Below, in pieces: positions 1 to 15,000 of a stretch of 64,000 nucleotides of DNA. Positions within the stretch are counted from its first letter, which is position 1. Each line of letters starts with the position of its first letter. The translations under genes were made by a program, and so were the position numbers. Source of the stretch: Wuchereria bancrofti. Taxonomy: Eukaryota; Nematoda; Chromadorea; Rhabditida; Onchocercidae. A model generated the notes under the pieces. It was not told the origin of the DNA, ran no database searches, and worked only from the letters and a program-made list of their open reading frames with translations. The DNA lies in NCBI GenBank assembly GCA_005281725.1, contig SSBO01000012.1, positions 19,915,060 to 19,979,059 on the forward strand, given 5' to 3'.

Positions 1-3000
1 TTATTATTCATCAATGTTTTTAAAGAAAAACGTAAAACAAAAAGAAAAAAGAAAGAAAAATTGAAATAAAATAAATATTCCTTTTTTGCTAGTTATTATT
101 TGAAATATATGTATAAAAAGTTTAATTTAAAAAAATATACACATATTAAAATTAAATAATAGAAATTTTGTTTTTTAATATTAAATAATTGAATAATGAA
201 ATAATGGTTTTATTATTCAGTGATGATTACTTCTTAATTAATGAGTAAATGAATAATGAATAAACCAAATAAAGGAATTAGTTTAAAATTAATCGAAAAC
301 TCGCTAATCAACATAAATACTTAAATAATGAAATAATGACGTGAAAAATCTGTGATAGAAGTCATTTTCCGTATTGCATGAGAGAAGTATTCTTTTGCAT
401 GCATTAAGATTAACAATTTAGCATAATATTTTTGCAAATGTAATATCAGAAATTGGAAATTTTTATATAATCTTTTTAATAAAATTTTAAAATTAAAAAT
501 GACAGCTATAAAAAAATCACAACAAATTGACATTTCGAAAAAGTTTAAAATTTCTATTAAACTAACAGATATAAGCATGAAAAATGGCAAAAAAAAATGA
601 AATTTGAAAAAAGACTCCAAAATTTTGTAAAATATTAAAATTGTAAATTAATAAAACTGATTGCATTTTTGATGAAATAAATTGATGAGAAAAGAAGGCA
701 AAATTAAAAATTGTTTTCATAAAATTAAGGAAAAAATGAAAACGAAAAAATGTTTGATTGGTAACGGCAGAAATGGAAATTTATTTTCCTTTTTGGTAGC
801 AATTGCTACCATTTAAAACCATTTTGCTTGATTAATTTTTTGGTTTTTTTTTATCAATTTGCTATTCTTAAGTAATTATTTTAGTTTTGATTGCTTCAAT
901 GCATTTTTTCTAATTTTTTGATTTTGTTTTTTTTTTTTTTTCAAATATATGAAGAAACTGCAACTGCAAAAGAAACAATATCATATTCATATTATAAATT
1001 AGTCATGTAAATTATGCTGGTAAGAATTATTATTATAATTATTGCTCATCTTTATTTAATAAAAAATGTTATTATTAATGATTTGATGTTTAATAGTTAA
1101 TGAAAAAAGTACAAATTTTCATATCATTATAGTGATAAGAACAATTATGATTACGATTATTGATCAGTTTAAAAATAAATTATTGCGTCAACTGTTAATC
1201 TGATATGAAAATGAATCAGTTTCATCAAGGAGCGTAAAGAAAAAATGGTAATATAATAGAAAGGGAAAATTCATCATGTAAAAATTATTTTTTCAACTTT
1301 AAAGAAAAAATGTAACTTTGAAATAAATATCTGAAGTAGTATTAATTTTATAAAATTTGATATATGACATTCATATTCAATGAGCTTGTTTACAAATTAA
1401 TATTTACAATGGACTTCGTTTACAAAAGCAATTTTTTGCAATTTTACAAGTAATTTTGCAGAAATTTTTTTAGTAGAGTTAATTTATGTTAATTAATTAT
1501 ATTTGCAAAAATCATTTTACCATACATTCCATTCCACCTGTTTATTGACATTAAAAAAAACCGATGTCAATAATATTCAATTCACATTATAAGTCATCGA
1601 TTCTTATAAATTAAATAGAATTAAAATGAAACATTTTAGCATTTTTGTAAGGTTCTTAAAACTTTTTTTGGTATGATTATAGAACATATAGTGAAATTAA
1701 TATACTAATAATAGCAATCCATTAAGTTGTTTTTTCATTAATTAGCTACAATGACTTATATTTGGCATTATGAAAAATTCAATTATTATTATGTCTTTAC
1801 AAATTTAACNGGTTCTTAAAACTTTTTTTGGTATGATTATAGAACATATAGTGAAATTAATATACTAATAATAGCAATCCATTAAGTTGTTTTTTCATTA
1901 ATTAGCTACAATGACTTATATTTGGCATTATGAAAAATTCAATTATTATTATGTCTTTACAAATTTAACCAATAATCAGTAATCAATTGCATTTTATTTT
2001 GATTGAAATTTAAAACTAAATTGTTCCATAGAATTATTTGCTATTTAAAAAAAAAAATGAAATTGTCTGAAACAATTTCACTCCCTTTAAATTTTACTTT
2101 TTCAAATGTGTCAAAATAAAAAAAGCAAATGAAAAGTGATGAATTGTATTGTGGATGCAATTGACAAACATAAAATTGAAATAAATGGAAAAAATTAAAT
2201 TGCTAAAGAAAACAAAAAAAATAAAGCAAAAAAAAGATAAAGCAATGTATGATATAAATTTGATAAAAACATTTATTTAAAAAAAAAGTAGCACTAAAAT
2301 ATTTTGTTTCGTTTTTAAAATAAATTACTAATCAAAAACAATGGGCAAATTTAAATAAGTAGCATTAGATTATAAATGCATTCAAAATTATTTCCATTTT
2401 ATCATTTTACTTCTTTAAAAACAAAAAAAAAAAAATTATTTGTTAGCATTAAATTCTTCATCCTTTTCTATAGTTAGGAAAATCAAAATCAAAAAAAAAA
2501 AAAAGAAACTGGAAAATATTAATATAAATTCTACTTATAATTCAAATTATAATTGTTTTAATCTATGAAATAATGAACTTACTATAAACATACATCATTA
2601 CAAGTAAGATTTTCAAAATGATAAATACATATGCATACATCAATGTTAATTTTAATTGAAATTTTTAAAAAGGATTCATTTAATGTAAAAGGTAATGCTA
2701 AAGAGTAAAAACTGTGGTCGATAAATTGAAAAATTAATTTAAATGTATAAATGATATGATAAATAAGAATGTGTATCAGTGTATTGCATCAATAGTTGAT
2801 TAATAATTATACAACAAAGTGTAAGATAAGATTAAAATTAAATTTATATATTAATTTTCTCTAATGCTGTAAACAAATCTCGTATGCTTAACTTACTGAT
2901 TTTCTTATGACGAACTTTTGTTTATTTGCTTTTTTTAACTTTCAACTTTCATAAATTATTTAGTTTTTTTTTTTTCACTTAATTTCTACGAAATTATTTA

Positions 3001-6000
3001 ATTTCCATTTCTATTCTGCATTGCTATCATATTTTATTAGAAATTATTATCATTTATGCTTAAGCTGTATGCTAGTATATCTGGTTTCTTACTCTATCAT
3101 TAATTATAAATTTACTATGTTTAATCAAAAAAAAAAGCACTTATTTCTTTGCAGTATAAATATTCTTTACAGTGACAAATATTGCATGACAAAATGATAT
3201 ATTTGAGAAAAATTATTCTTACAAAGCAAAGATTACATTAATAAAATGAGCATAAACAATTGAAAATTAAATAAATATTTAATTTTGAAAAAAATAAAGA
3301 CAAAGAAAAAAAGAAAAAATAATTGGAATTTGAATAAATGTTTAATCCATTACTTACAAATGAAAATTTGAAGTATAAACTTGTTCAACATATTCTTTCC
3401 AAAATGACAAAAAATAAAATAAATTTTAAATTCCCAATTGTTTATTTGAAATGAAATTAAAATAGCACTAAAAATTAATACCAACTAATGAATGACTAAA
3501 TCTGAAAAAATTTATTTATTAACTAAAATTACACAAATTGCTATTGCTATTGCTATCTTTTACTATGAATACTTTCAAAAGGTAAAGTAAAAATTTTAAA
3601 CAAATATCAGATATTATCTTATTATTTATAATAATTATCATATTATATCATATCATAGATGCAAACTTTACAGTTTTACTTATTTTATCAAAATTCTAGG
3701 CATAAAGTACTAATTAAGTATAAACTTACTTATGCTTATTCATTATAAAAATCCATTAAAATTAAATTGTAATCAGTTAATTGTAAACGTAGAAAATACA
3801 CAATTTCTTAGTATAATCACATTTTGTTCAAAGTAATTACCTAATAGTAATACAGCATAAGAATAGTAATCTACCACACATATTATAAATTACGAAATTA
3901 TTTGCTCATTGTTTTATTCAAGAATATAATTTTATTATTTGAAATATTGCGATTGATTTTTCTTTTTTTCTTTTTTTTTTGCTCAAATTCTGCATAACAA
4001 CACACAGTTTACGATTTTATGAGTTTATTCTTTTAAAAATTTAAAACAATATTGCATTTTCTTGCTAGTAAATTCATATTTCTTCATCAAAAAAATTTTT
4101 TTATCATCAAAAATTTTAGTTCAGTTTTTTAATTTTTTATATATAATATACAAATTATACGCTTACGTTTAAGTTTTCAGCTGTTTTTTCAATACTAGGA
4201 AAAAAGTGAAAAGAAGATAAAAGGCTTGAAAAATTAAACGTTTCAAATTAACTGCGTTACAATTTAAATATTAATTTAAAATAATGAAGGAAACAAACTG
4301 ATACACATTGAATGTGAGAATAGCAGTTGTAACTATTTTTCCCAATATTATCAGAAAATAAAATATTGACATAAAATCTGGTTGGTTTTTTCATTTTTTT
4401 TTTTTTTTTTTTGATGAATTACACATTGAAGAGTTAAAAAAAGCACAAATATAAGTTCTTTTTTATTTTTTATCTTTTAAAAAACATTATTAAATCATAA
4501 AACTAAAATAACAGAAAAAAAGAACAATCACAATATTTTTTCTTCGGATTTCATTATTGTTATTATTATTGTTTTCTTATTATTACTGGTATCACTATTA
4601 TTATTCGTGCAAAAAAAGAAATTAACAATTAATTATTTTTAAAATTTAATAACTTCAACTACAAAAATTTTTAATTCAAGACAAAAAGTTGATAGAAAAA
4701 TGTTTGAGTTTGACTAAAATGAACAGAAAAATGAAAATTTTTTCAAAGATATGTACATATATACACTTACAAATATATATAAATGCATGAAATAATATAT
4801 GCTCATTAATCTTTTTGTTAAAGTACGCAAATTTTGTTAACCAACTAATTCACTAATTTTTTTCATTTTTGAAAAAATTTTGAAATAACTAAAAAAAATG
4901 CAAAAAATGCTTAGCAGATTGTTTTATTTTTGCTTCTAGTTTACACAATAATCATTATGATGAGAAAATTTATGCATTTCGCTTAATAATTGGACAATTT
5001 TATATTCCTTTTTTTTCCATGTAATTTAAAACTTTTGTAAAGTACTTTTTTTTATAACGAAAAAATAGAAATTAAAATTTTTTTTTATAACTATTAATAT
5101 ATTACATGAGAAACTTTTCTTTTTTAAAAAAAGAGCAAAAGATTAAGTTGAAAAGAAAATATGGCAAATGTGACAAGTCATTTTTCTTTTTTTCCTCTTT
5201 TTTTTGAAATGTATCAAAATGACAAAAATGATAGGGGAAATTTATGCATAATAAATGTAATAATTTATCGTTCGTCCATATGATACATTTGTTTTTTATG
5301 AATACCAAATTTTGGTTTTTTCTTTTTGGGATTTTATTTTAACTTTGATTAATCAAATTTTTTAACTTTTTGTTAATTTTATAAGTCTAACACATATGTT
5401 TGATTTCAATAGCTTAAGTAAATATTGTGAGGAAAATGTGAATATTTCATAAATACTGCTAGTGTATATGAGCGAATTTTTAAATTTTAAAATAGAACAG
5501 TGCAATTGATAAAGTTTAAATATCCGATAATGAAATAGTTTTTGTAAATAATAAATTAGAGCTGAAAATTTATTCATTTTTATGATTGGAAATACTGCAA
5601 TTGCATGCATTTGCATATCATTTATGTATTCCATACATATTATTTTGAAAAATGGCTTTTTTTTAATTTTTATATTTAAGAACTTTACACTTTCTTTTCT
5701 TATTGACCAATTTATTTAAATCAGTCAAAAAAAAAAGTTCGCATTTGTGAAATATTTTTGGAATTCATCTATTATTTCTCTATTTTTTTAATTCAGGCAC
5801 AGTTATACAGCAATGATTCAGCCAAGTGATAAGCCATAAAAACGAAATTAAACTTTCATATATTAGGACATTTTTCGAATTTTTTACAAAAAGCCTAAAA
5901 ATTTCGTCGTTTTTGCTGTTAGCTACCTGAAAATAATAATTTAATTAGTCAAAATTCCAGAATAAATTAAATTCAATATAAAACTACATATTCTATTGCT

Positions 6001-8918
6001 GCATTTACCAGTTAAGAAGTGCAACTTAACATGACACATCAAAAAGATGACAAAAATGGTAGTTTTGATAATTGAATTGTAAAAATTGTTTAAACTGTTC
6101 TATTATCGTATGTTCCTTACCGTATCCGAAGCACACCATCAAATGAACGGTAATTATTCAAATTTTGCAAAATTACTTTATCTATTAATATTCGCTTTTT
6201 ATCCTAGTTATTTCAAATATCAAATAGTAATCAATTTTAACAAATTATTTCTTTTTCAATGAAAACCAAAAGTGTATGTTATAAAATTTCGAGAAAAGAA
6301 GACAAGGTGGAATGATTAGATATAAATGAAATAATAGCAATTTTCAGTCAAACTGAAATTCTAATTCATAAAAGAATAAAAAAAAAAAGGATTTCGTATT
6401 AATTTCAAATGACAAAATTTTTATTTCAAAAAGCAATTAAGAAAACATAAAACACCGTCGATCGTTTAAATTTGATATGTTACATTTTGAAATTATTGCT
6501 TTTAAATATATTGGAAAGTCTTGGCTTAAAAAATATTTAAGCCTAACAGAACGGAATTTAAAGTATAATACAAAATAAAAAAGGAAAAAAATGCCATAAA
6601 TTTTTAAATAAAAAAGAAAGATGCAAGATAAAAATTGAAGAATATCAAATGATTTATTAAAATAAGCCTGGAATTATTTTCTCTACAACTTTTTATATTT
6701 TTTTTAAAACAGTTGACACTCAATATTTTATATATTTCTAAGTGCAAAATGTTACAATAAATTGTGCTCGAATATTGGTAAAGTTAAAAAAGTTTGGAAG
6801 TGCTAAAATTTTCAAACATGCATGTAATTATTTAATAAAAATAATACATTAATACTTCAGTTGTTCAGCAAATCAATCACTTGCAATTTCGGAATTGATT
6901 AAAACATTTATTTGCTAATTAAAAAGTTATTTTTTTCTTGCCTGAAATTTTAATCATTTTTTTCGATTATTTCAATCAATTTTCATGATTTTATCAGACT
7001 CATCATCTGTTGATTAAAAAACTGTTCAGTCATTTTCTTTTTTGATTATTCTGAAATGGATTAAGATTCATCTGCTAAATTATTTTTCCACCCATTATTA
7101 TTCCGAAATTAATTAAAACGAATGATTTTTCTTAAATTTCAATCTATTCCATGTTTTCTTTATTTTTCAATCCATATTCTTTCGTATTATTGCTATTTTT
7201 ATTCATTCATAAATTAAATATAACAAGAACAAAAGTAAAATCAAACTTTTAATTTCAGTATTTGTATTTGCAATAACAAACTAATGAATGCATTGAATAT
7301 GAAATTTAATCACCAATTATGCTAAATAATTCATTTGTTATTAAAAACAATAAATTAATTCCTGTGCAAATTTATTTCAGAAAAATTTTTTGCAATACGT
7401 CTACTTTTATCATTTAGCACTAAGTCTTAGACTATTTTCCGAATCGAAATTTGTTAAAAGAGAGAAAAATGGAAAATAGAACTTTCATTCCTAAAATTAA
7501 GAATTACTAGCTAAAAGTATTAATAAATCAACTTTTTTTTGGTTTTTTCTTTTTAAATTCTAAAAGAAGCAATTTATTCTTTCTCATGAAATGCTTACCT
7601 ATTTTAAATGGAAAAATTTAATTTTAATAAAATTAGACGGTGATATATGGCAAAATAATAATAGTATTGGTAATACCTTTTAATTAAAAAATTAGAATGA
7701 GCAATAAAATATTTTAAAAATTCTAAAATGGAAAAAATGAAAAAATTTTGGACAAAATTAATTTTGTTCAGTTAGTTAATTAAGCAAAATTAATATTTTC
7801 ATAACTATTAAGCAGTTAATAAATAATTGAAATTAACGTGGTAAAAGGTTTACTTTTCCTGCACATCTGTTAAATATTTCATTAAAACAAATTAGTTTGA
7901 TATTTTTAAAAGAAAGTTTGGTATTTTTAAATTTATAGTACAATCATCGAACTTTTCATTTCTTATCTATTTTTACATTCGAAAAAAAGATTCAAACCAT
8001 ATGGCAAACAAATTTCTCTTTGCAAAAAAGTGCAAAAAGAAGATAAAATAAAAGTTATGTATCAAAAATTGTAAACTAAAAATAAAATATAAACTTCCGA
8101 TTTCAATTTATTCTCTCACTTTAGAAATATTTTGTGTTTATGAAAATAAATTTGGAAGAGATTTCTTCTCTCTATGCTATTTAAATTGTAATTTTTATGA
8201 ATATTAAAATTTATGAAAAAAACTTGACGGAAACCATAGGATTTATATCGTCAGTTTTTGTTTTCGCTTCTTTCCTTACAAAAATTCATAAAGATTTCAA
8301 ATCTTTGATAAAGTTAAGCAATAATCAACGATTTTTTGGAATAATCGCTATTTTAAATAGTGTTTATTATCAATTTGATAATGAATTTTGGGAAAATTAA
8401 GGTATAAAATGGATTATGCATAAGAGAAAATCAATGATACTTTATCTGCTTATTTAGTTATTTAAATTGCTCTTAAATTTAATATTTAATTCCCTTAATT
8501 TAATGTGAACCAAATTTGACAAGCAAAAATGATATGCACAAAAGTAATAGTGATATTACTGTTATTGTTAATAATGTTATTATTATTGTTATTACAATTA
8601 ACAATTAAATATGAACAAGAAAGTGTATCGTAAAATTGGAAAAATAACAAATAATGAGCAACAATACATCACATAATTCAACAAGTTTATATAATCAAAT
8701 TTATGATTAATCAAACAATTCCAATCAATTTTGATGGAAGTAACGAAATTTAAAAATTAATTTTATTAATTTTCATCATAAATAACTAATAATAGCATAA
8801 ATCATTAGAAAAAGGCATCAATCTTATTATGTCGTCCAGTAGATTCTGATCGAAAAAATGCGCTTACCAAACCTTCACTAATAAATAAACTGCATGACAA
8901 CAACGATAATATCTAAAA

Positions 8919-8949
<31 letters not shown>

Positions 8950-8996
8950 GGAAGCAAGAAGAAAAGAAGAAAACTTTTAAACATATTTAAAAATAG
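1..8996. other. AT-rich gene-poor stretch
   Basis: About 9 kb with no gene I can support. It is dominated by A/T homopolymers and short ATT-rich runs. Open frames are short and show no domain. Two isolated splice-like blocks are noted in the findings (minus strand near 6.13-6.17 kb, plus strand at 5.80 kb). One gap base lies at 1810 with duplicated flanks. It could be intergenic, or a long intron of a gene lying outside the window. Confidence 0.6.
1651..1969. repeat. Duplicated 159-bp flanks around a gap base
   Basis: The 159 bases at 1651-1809 recur, apparently identically, at 1811-1969. A single N at 1810 separates them. A perfect direct repeat exactly abutting an N is what appears when two overlapping contig ends are joined without collapsing the overlap, so I read this as an assembly artefact rather than a biological tandem duplication. 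Confidence 0.85.
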
Positions 8997-9002
8997 TTTA
9001 TT
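8997..9002 (-). promoter_or_regulatory. Polyadenylation signal AATAAA of the four-TM protein gene
   Basis: AATAAA reads on the minus strand 26 bases past the stop codon at 9028. In this AT-rich DNA the motif alone means little, but its position right after the stop is what a nematode 3' end would show. Confidence 0.5.
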
Positions 9003-9027
9003 TCAATTTGAAAATGGTTATTTAAAA

Positions 9028-12000
9028 TTATTTTTTCTCCTCTTCCTCGTTTTCACTAATTAATAATGTTTTATTTTTCAAAATGAAATTTTTTAAAATT
9101 GTTCTAATTTTAAAAATTACAATAATTTCTATGGTAGATGAACAAATATATACCGCAGCTAATGCCCAACCACTGATACCACATTGTATATCGAAATATG
9201 ATTCCATTGAATTATAATAATCCCTGCGAAGAATATCAAATCGATAATAATCATTAATCCATGGACAAGTACTATAGTATATTTCTAAGCCAAAAACAAA
9301 TAACATAAATGGTACCGCACAAAATGAATAACACATGCACTGAAATATTAATTATTAATTAATTATTTTGGGTTTTAAAATTTTAATCCTTTTCCATTCA
9401 TTATTATGCAAATTATTTTATAAGCTCAAAATGAATGAAAATTTTATTTTAATTACCACGTACTCTTCATTCGTCCCTTTTCTCATCAATTAATTACAAT
9501 AGTCTTTCGGAATTAATAAACTAATTATTATTATTATTGTAATCCAAAAACAATGAATACATTTTATCTTTGATAGTATATTTCAAATTTTAGCACTATA
9601 ATCATGAAAAAAAAGATGAGCAAAATTTTGCAAAATTAATTATTATCAAAATGAGCAAATTTTTTATCATTAAAAAAAAAAACTATTGTCATTAAAATTC
9701 AAGAGTGAAACATAAAACATTTAGCAAAAAAAAAATTTGCGATTTATAAAAAGATAAAAAATGAAAAAATCTTTCTAAAGATTTTTTAAATCAATAAAAA
9801 AATGCATATGAATGAAGAACAGAAATAAAAAACCTAAAAACAATTTTAACAAATTTTTTAATTTATTTAAAATAATCAAAAATTAAATATTAAAATGATA
9901 ACTCTTTATTTTATTTCCTCTTTCAAAAAACCATACTTATTTTGTAGGAAATTTGTTTCCCATTATCATAGCACATTGTTACTCTCAATTCTGCTCTCCC
10001 CGCTCTACCGCTATTTACAAATACTCTCAAATACTTCAAGCAAAAATAATAAAACAAATGTTTCTAGAATATAATTTCAAATGATTCTTGAATTACAATC
10101 TCAAATGATAAATCATATCAGTTTTGATGTCTTTTTTTCTCTCTCTCTTTCCCTACTTCTTCTCCCTTTCTTCTTTCATTCCTTTATTTTCAAACTTTTA
10201 GAACAATTAAATTTATCAATAAATTCAGTTCCTTTCATTTTTCTTTTTGTTTTTAAAACTTTCTATTTTACAATCATTTCATTTTACATTGATATATCCT
10301 TTTAATTTCAATGAGTTACACAAGAAGTATATCACTATTATACTGATTAAAAAAGATAAAATTAAATCACTTTTGCAAAAAAAATTTTCAAAATTAAAAA
10401 CCAAAATGAAGAAAACTAAAAAACATGTTACAATATGAGAGCATATAAATTTTTACCACTTTTTTCGTTCTTTTTTTTTAATTATTATTTTAACAATCAA
10501 ATTAAACATTATTTTATGAAAAAAATAAAAGAAAATTTTAAACATATTTTAACGAAGAAATAAATATCTTTATGTTTGCTAAATAAAAGTTTAATGAATA
10601 AAATTATTTTTAAAAAGTATTTTTTCTATTTTATGTTTATTTCATATAATAATTGAATGAAAGATTTTGAATTTTACATTTTTTTACAGCAAATTTTCCG
10701 CATTTTTATTTTCTTTTGTATTAATAAAAATAACTTTCTAGAAAAAAAAAAAAAATTTTTTTTTCTAAATCTTAAATTTACCAATAAACGAGAATATTTG
10801 CACCAATAAAGTTGTATGGTATGTGAAATAATCGTTATTATCAATGTGACAGTTGTGACAGCCGTAGCAAAATATTGCCCATTTAAGCGCATTTCACTGA
10901 ATGTTGCGGGTAATTCTGAATAAATATTGTAATACCATTTATTTGGTGTTAACATTAATGATCTTTTACCGCCAAAGTTCGAGTAGTATTGTCCAACACC
11001 GCTCAAAATTAATCCATCAATTGTAAATAGTAGTAACTGAAATATCATAATTTAGCTAATAGTAGTGATAAAATTTTTTTCGACTTTTTTTTTTGGTTTC
11101 TTTTCTTTCACAACAATAATTTTATAATATTTTCAAATATATAAAATTAAACAAATCAAACACAAAAAAATTTAAAGCAAAAAGGAAAAGAATTCGAATT
11201 ATTAGTCTATTAATTAATTAATAAGATATCAGAGAAACCATTAATTAATAACAAATTTATTTTTTAATTATTTAATAGTGGTCGTATATAAATGAAATTT
11301 TTGACAATGCTTTTTTTTTTTCAACAATAAAATTAATTGAATAAACAATTTTGCATCAACTGAAATTCTTTGAGCAAAAAAAGGAAAAACGATTTAAATT
11401 TTTATTAAATTAATTATTAACCAGATATTTTGAAATTATTTGGTTGCAAACTATCTGTTATTTATTTAAACAATCATTCTTATTTCAACACTCATTCATT
11501 TGACACTTTGTTTACTTACTTAACTCATTATTTTCTTTCTTTCTGTTATATCATTTTTAATGATTTTAATGAATTTAATGATTTTTTTTTAGCCATCATA
11601 AGTTTTCGACAAATTAACACATAGTATTCGTTCTTATGTCAAAAATCGAACCTCATAAGGAAAAAAATTAGCATAAACAGCAATTTCAAAAACTAAAAAT
11701 ACTAGATTGATCTTTTTTGTTTTACTTCTGGTCACAATTGATTAAATTAAAAATATTAAAAAAATTTTTTACCATTTTTTTCTGAGCTTTTCTATGAAAA
11801 GATCAATTAACTCATCGAAAAGAGTGGAAATTCATTCCCAAATTGATGAATTTGCTGAATCATTTCTGATTAGCAAAGTTAACAAATAATTAATAAGCAT
11901 CGTAAACTATGTTAATGAGCTTTGGTAAAACGACGTAAATTAATTTTGAAATGAAAAATAATGATGCTAATAAGTTTGGGACTTGACTATCTCATCCAAA

Positions 12001-15000
12001 CTATTAATTAATACACATTCAATTAACATTTGAAATGAGATAAATTTCGCAACTATGAATTGATTTACTTAAATAATTCAAACTAAAGTGTAACATTTCC
12101 TAGCTTTACTGAAAAAAAGAAACTGATACGAAACATTGAAATTTTTGGAAATTTTAACTCAACAAAATGATTACGAGATTTTAGATATAAAGATTCACAA
12201 TAGAAATATTTCAGCAATTACTATTTATTGAATTTAAACTCTTGATAATTATGAAAACTTTAATTAGAACTGATTATATTATGTGATTTTAGACGTTGGC
12301 TTAATTTAACCATTTTGTTAATTTCAACGGCAAATTTCGTTTTTCATTTTCGAGTAGAATCTTCTTTTATTTGTTTCATTCTCCTCTGTCTCTATTTTTC
12401 ATGAATTCACAATCTAATTTTTTTCTTTAATTTCTTCAACATTTATTAAATTCCATTAATTATTTCCTAAACTAGAATTCATCACCCATAGTCATCTTTT
12501 TCTGAATTCAATTAAAATTGCATGAGTTTTGAATTTTATGCAAATTTCTAAATATTTATCGACAAATCAACTTCTCGAAACTTTTTTGCACCTCATTTCC
12601 GAATTTAACTCATTCATTTTCATAATTTGTATTAAACAGAAAAAAAGGAAAAAAGAGAAAGGAAATTGAAAAAATAAATAAATTTTAATAAAAATATAAG
12701 ATAATTGATAGAATTCAATCATATGTATATATAAAAGAGAATTTAAAATCAATAATTTCGTTTGTTCTTCAAATGCATACATTTAAAATTAATTTTTAAT
12801 TAAATAAAAAATATTTTCATATTTTCAGAAGAAATGTTTTTTTTTACACGTTCAAAAAAATATAATTTAATAAATTTCTAACCAAATTAATAGTTCGTAA
12901 TGCAATAACAATTCGCCTTCCATTTATATCAATTTGTCGACGATATTGCACTTCTGATTCCAATGCTTGTGCAACAAGAATTAATCTGAATTTCTTTCTT
13001 TTTTTCTTCCTTTTTCTTTTATAATTAAAATAAAACCAAAATATTTAATAAAGTAAAGTAATTTATATTAGAATAATACTTAATAAAGGAATTAGAATAA
13101 TTTTTTTTTTCAATTAGAATAATATTTAATAAAAACGGCAGAATGAGGAAATAAAAAACAAAAGATAAAAATAGAAATAAACAAGAACCGGAAGTGACTA
13201 ACCGATTAAGTGTACCGGTTGATATTCGTCGTTCCGAATTAATTTTTGAACTATTACGATTTGAAATATTTAGCGTTGTTCGACCAAATTCCTTATAATT
13301 TCGCATTAGTTTGCACATATTTAATATATGTTCTTCTGCTTTTAAAGGCTATAAAAAAAATATTAAAGTGATTAATTATAATTTCATTAATTAATGATGG
13401 AAGGAAAAGAAAATGTACAACAAATAATAATAGGTATTCCAGAAGAATAAATTAAAATTTCGATTAAAAATTTTTAAATTATTTGTAATGAACTGACAAA
13501 AAAAGGAAGAAAGAAAGAAAGAAGGGCAAAAGAGAGGAAGAGAAGAAGGATGACGAAAATAAAGAAATACAAACAATTAATGAACATTTTGGAAAAATAA
13601 AAATATTGGGTAAAATTTTAAGATTCTATTGGGAAAAATTTTAACATTATTTGCAGAGAAAGGTAGTAATAAAGACAAAAATAAAGGGAGGTAGAGGGAG
13701 AGAGAGAGAGAGAGGGGGAGGGAGAGAATAATTTAGGAAGAGAAATAATTGAAAAGATATGTAGTGAAAAGAAAAAAAATCCCACGGGATAATTGTTGAA
13801 GTAAATTCAAAACATCATTTTTAATCGGTCAAATTTGTCTATGATATCATTCTCATAATATGTTGTAATTGTTTAATATATAAGATTAAAATTACAATAA
13901 GCAAAAAAAAAAAGGACGGAAAAATAAGAATTGTTTTGTAAATTTTTTTTATTATTTATTAATAAAATTTAATTATTTTACACTTATGCAATTATTTTCA
14001 TTAGCAAATTCTTTTCTTTCTATTTCTTATTTTTAGTTTCTTTCTTTTTTTCTTTTATTAATAAACAAAAATATAAAATTGAAATAAATACGTGAGGAAA
14101 AAGAGAAAAACAAGCAAATTTATCACTTATATTTCTACAAAAATGATGGATCTATCATCTTATTAATTAATTTATCTATTTAATTATTATTTAAATTATA
14201 TTTTTTCGTACGACAGGATGCTGGATTTTTTGTTTTATCATTTTAAAATCAAAATTAAAAATAAGTGGAAAAAAATGTTCTTAAATTTCGTATTCTTACA
14301 TCACTTCAACTTGAATTATGTTAATCAGAGTTAATTATTTATAAATGAAATATTTTAATAATTAGTACACAATAATTTATACATGTAATAGATGAAGAAT
14401 TTGTACAATTTGGGAAAAAATTTTGAATAAAAAAATTTCAAGGCAAAATTAAAAATTCAAATGAACAACAATTAAAATTCTTAAAATAAATGAAAATCTT
14501 GAACAACTATTCAGGTTAGAGCAAATAAATTGTTGAAGGTGATGAAAAAGAATATTTTAAAGAGAAAAAAAAAACAAAACGAAATAAAATGACAGAAGTT
14601 GAATAAATGAATTTTAAGAAGTGAATGAACGAATTCTTAAAGTATTTCATTTGTGCATGAAGAAAATTAGTTTTGAACTTGACATATATATGAAAATTTT
14701 AAGTTTTAATCAAAAAAAAGGAGGTTATTGCAGAAATTTATTGGTAGGATAATATTTCTTTATCACTTTGAAAGTGGCCAATAATTTGAAATTATGTGAA
14801 AATTGGACAAAGAAAAAATAATTGAAGAAAAATGATGGGAAATGATTTGTAATGGAATGAGATGATGGGATAATAAAGGGAAATCAGAGAGTAACTAAGG
14901 AAAAGGAAGTAAATTTATTGGGAAAAAGACTTTTTTTTTGTTGTTGAAAAATTCATTGATAGAAATAAATGAATAAAATGAGTTAAAAAATAATTTCACA

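Noticed and set aside
7381..7479. Acceptor-like TTTATTTCAG followed by a 32-codon open frame
   Set aside because: Attractive acceptor, but the peptide has no recognisable feature and no partner exon was found.
8197..8400. 67-codon plus-strand ORF
   Set aside because: AT-driven residues, no motif, no splice or leader context.
10081..10438. Overlapping plus-strand ORFs inside the four-TM gene
   Set aside because: Ser/Phe/Leu and Lys low complexity within an intron of a well-supported minus-strand gene.
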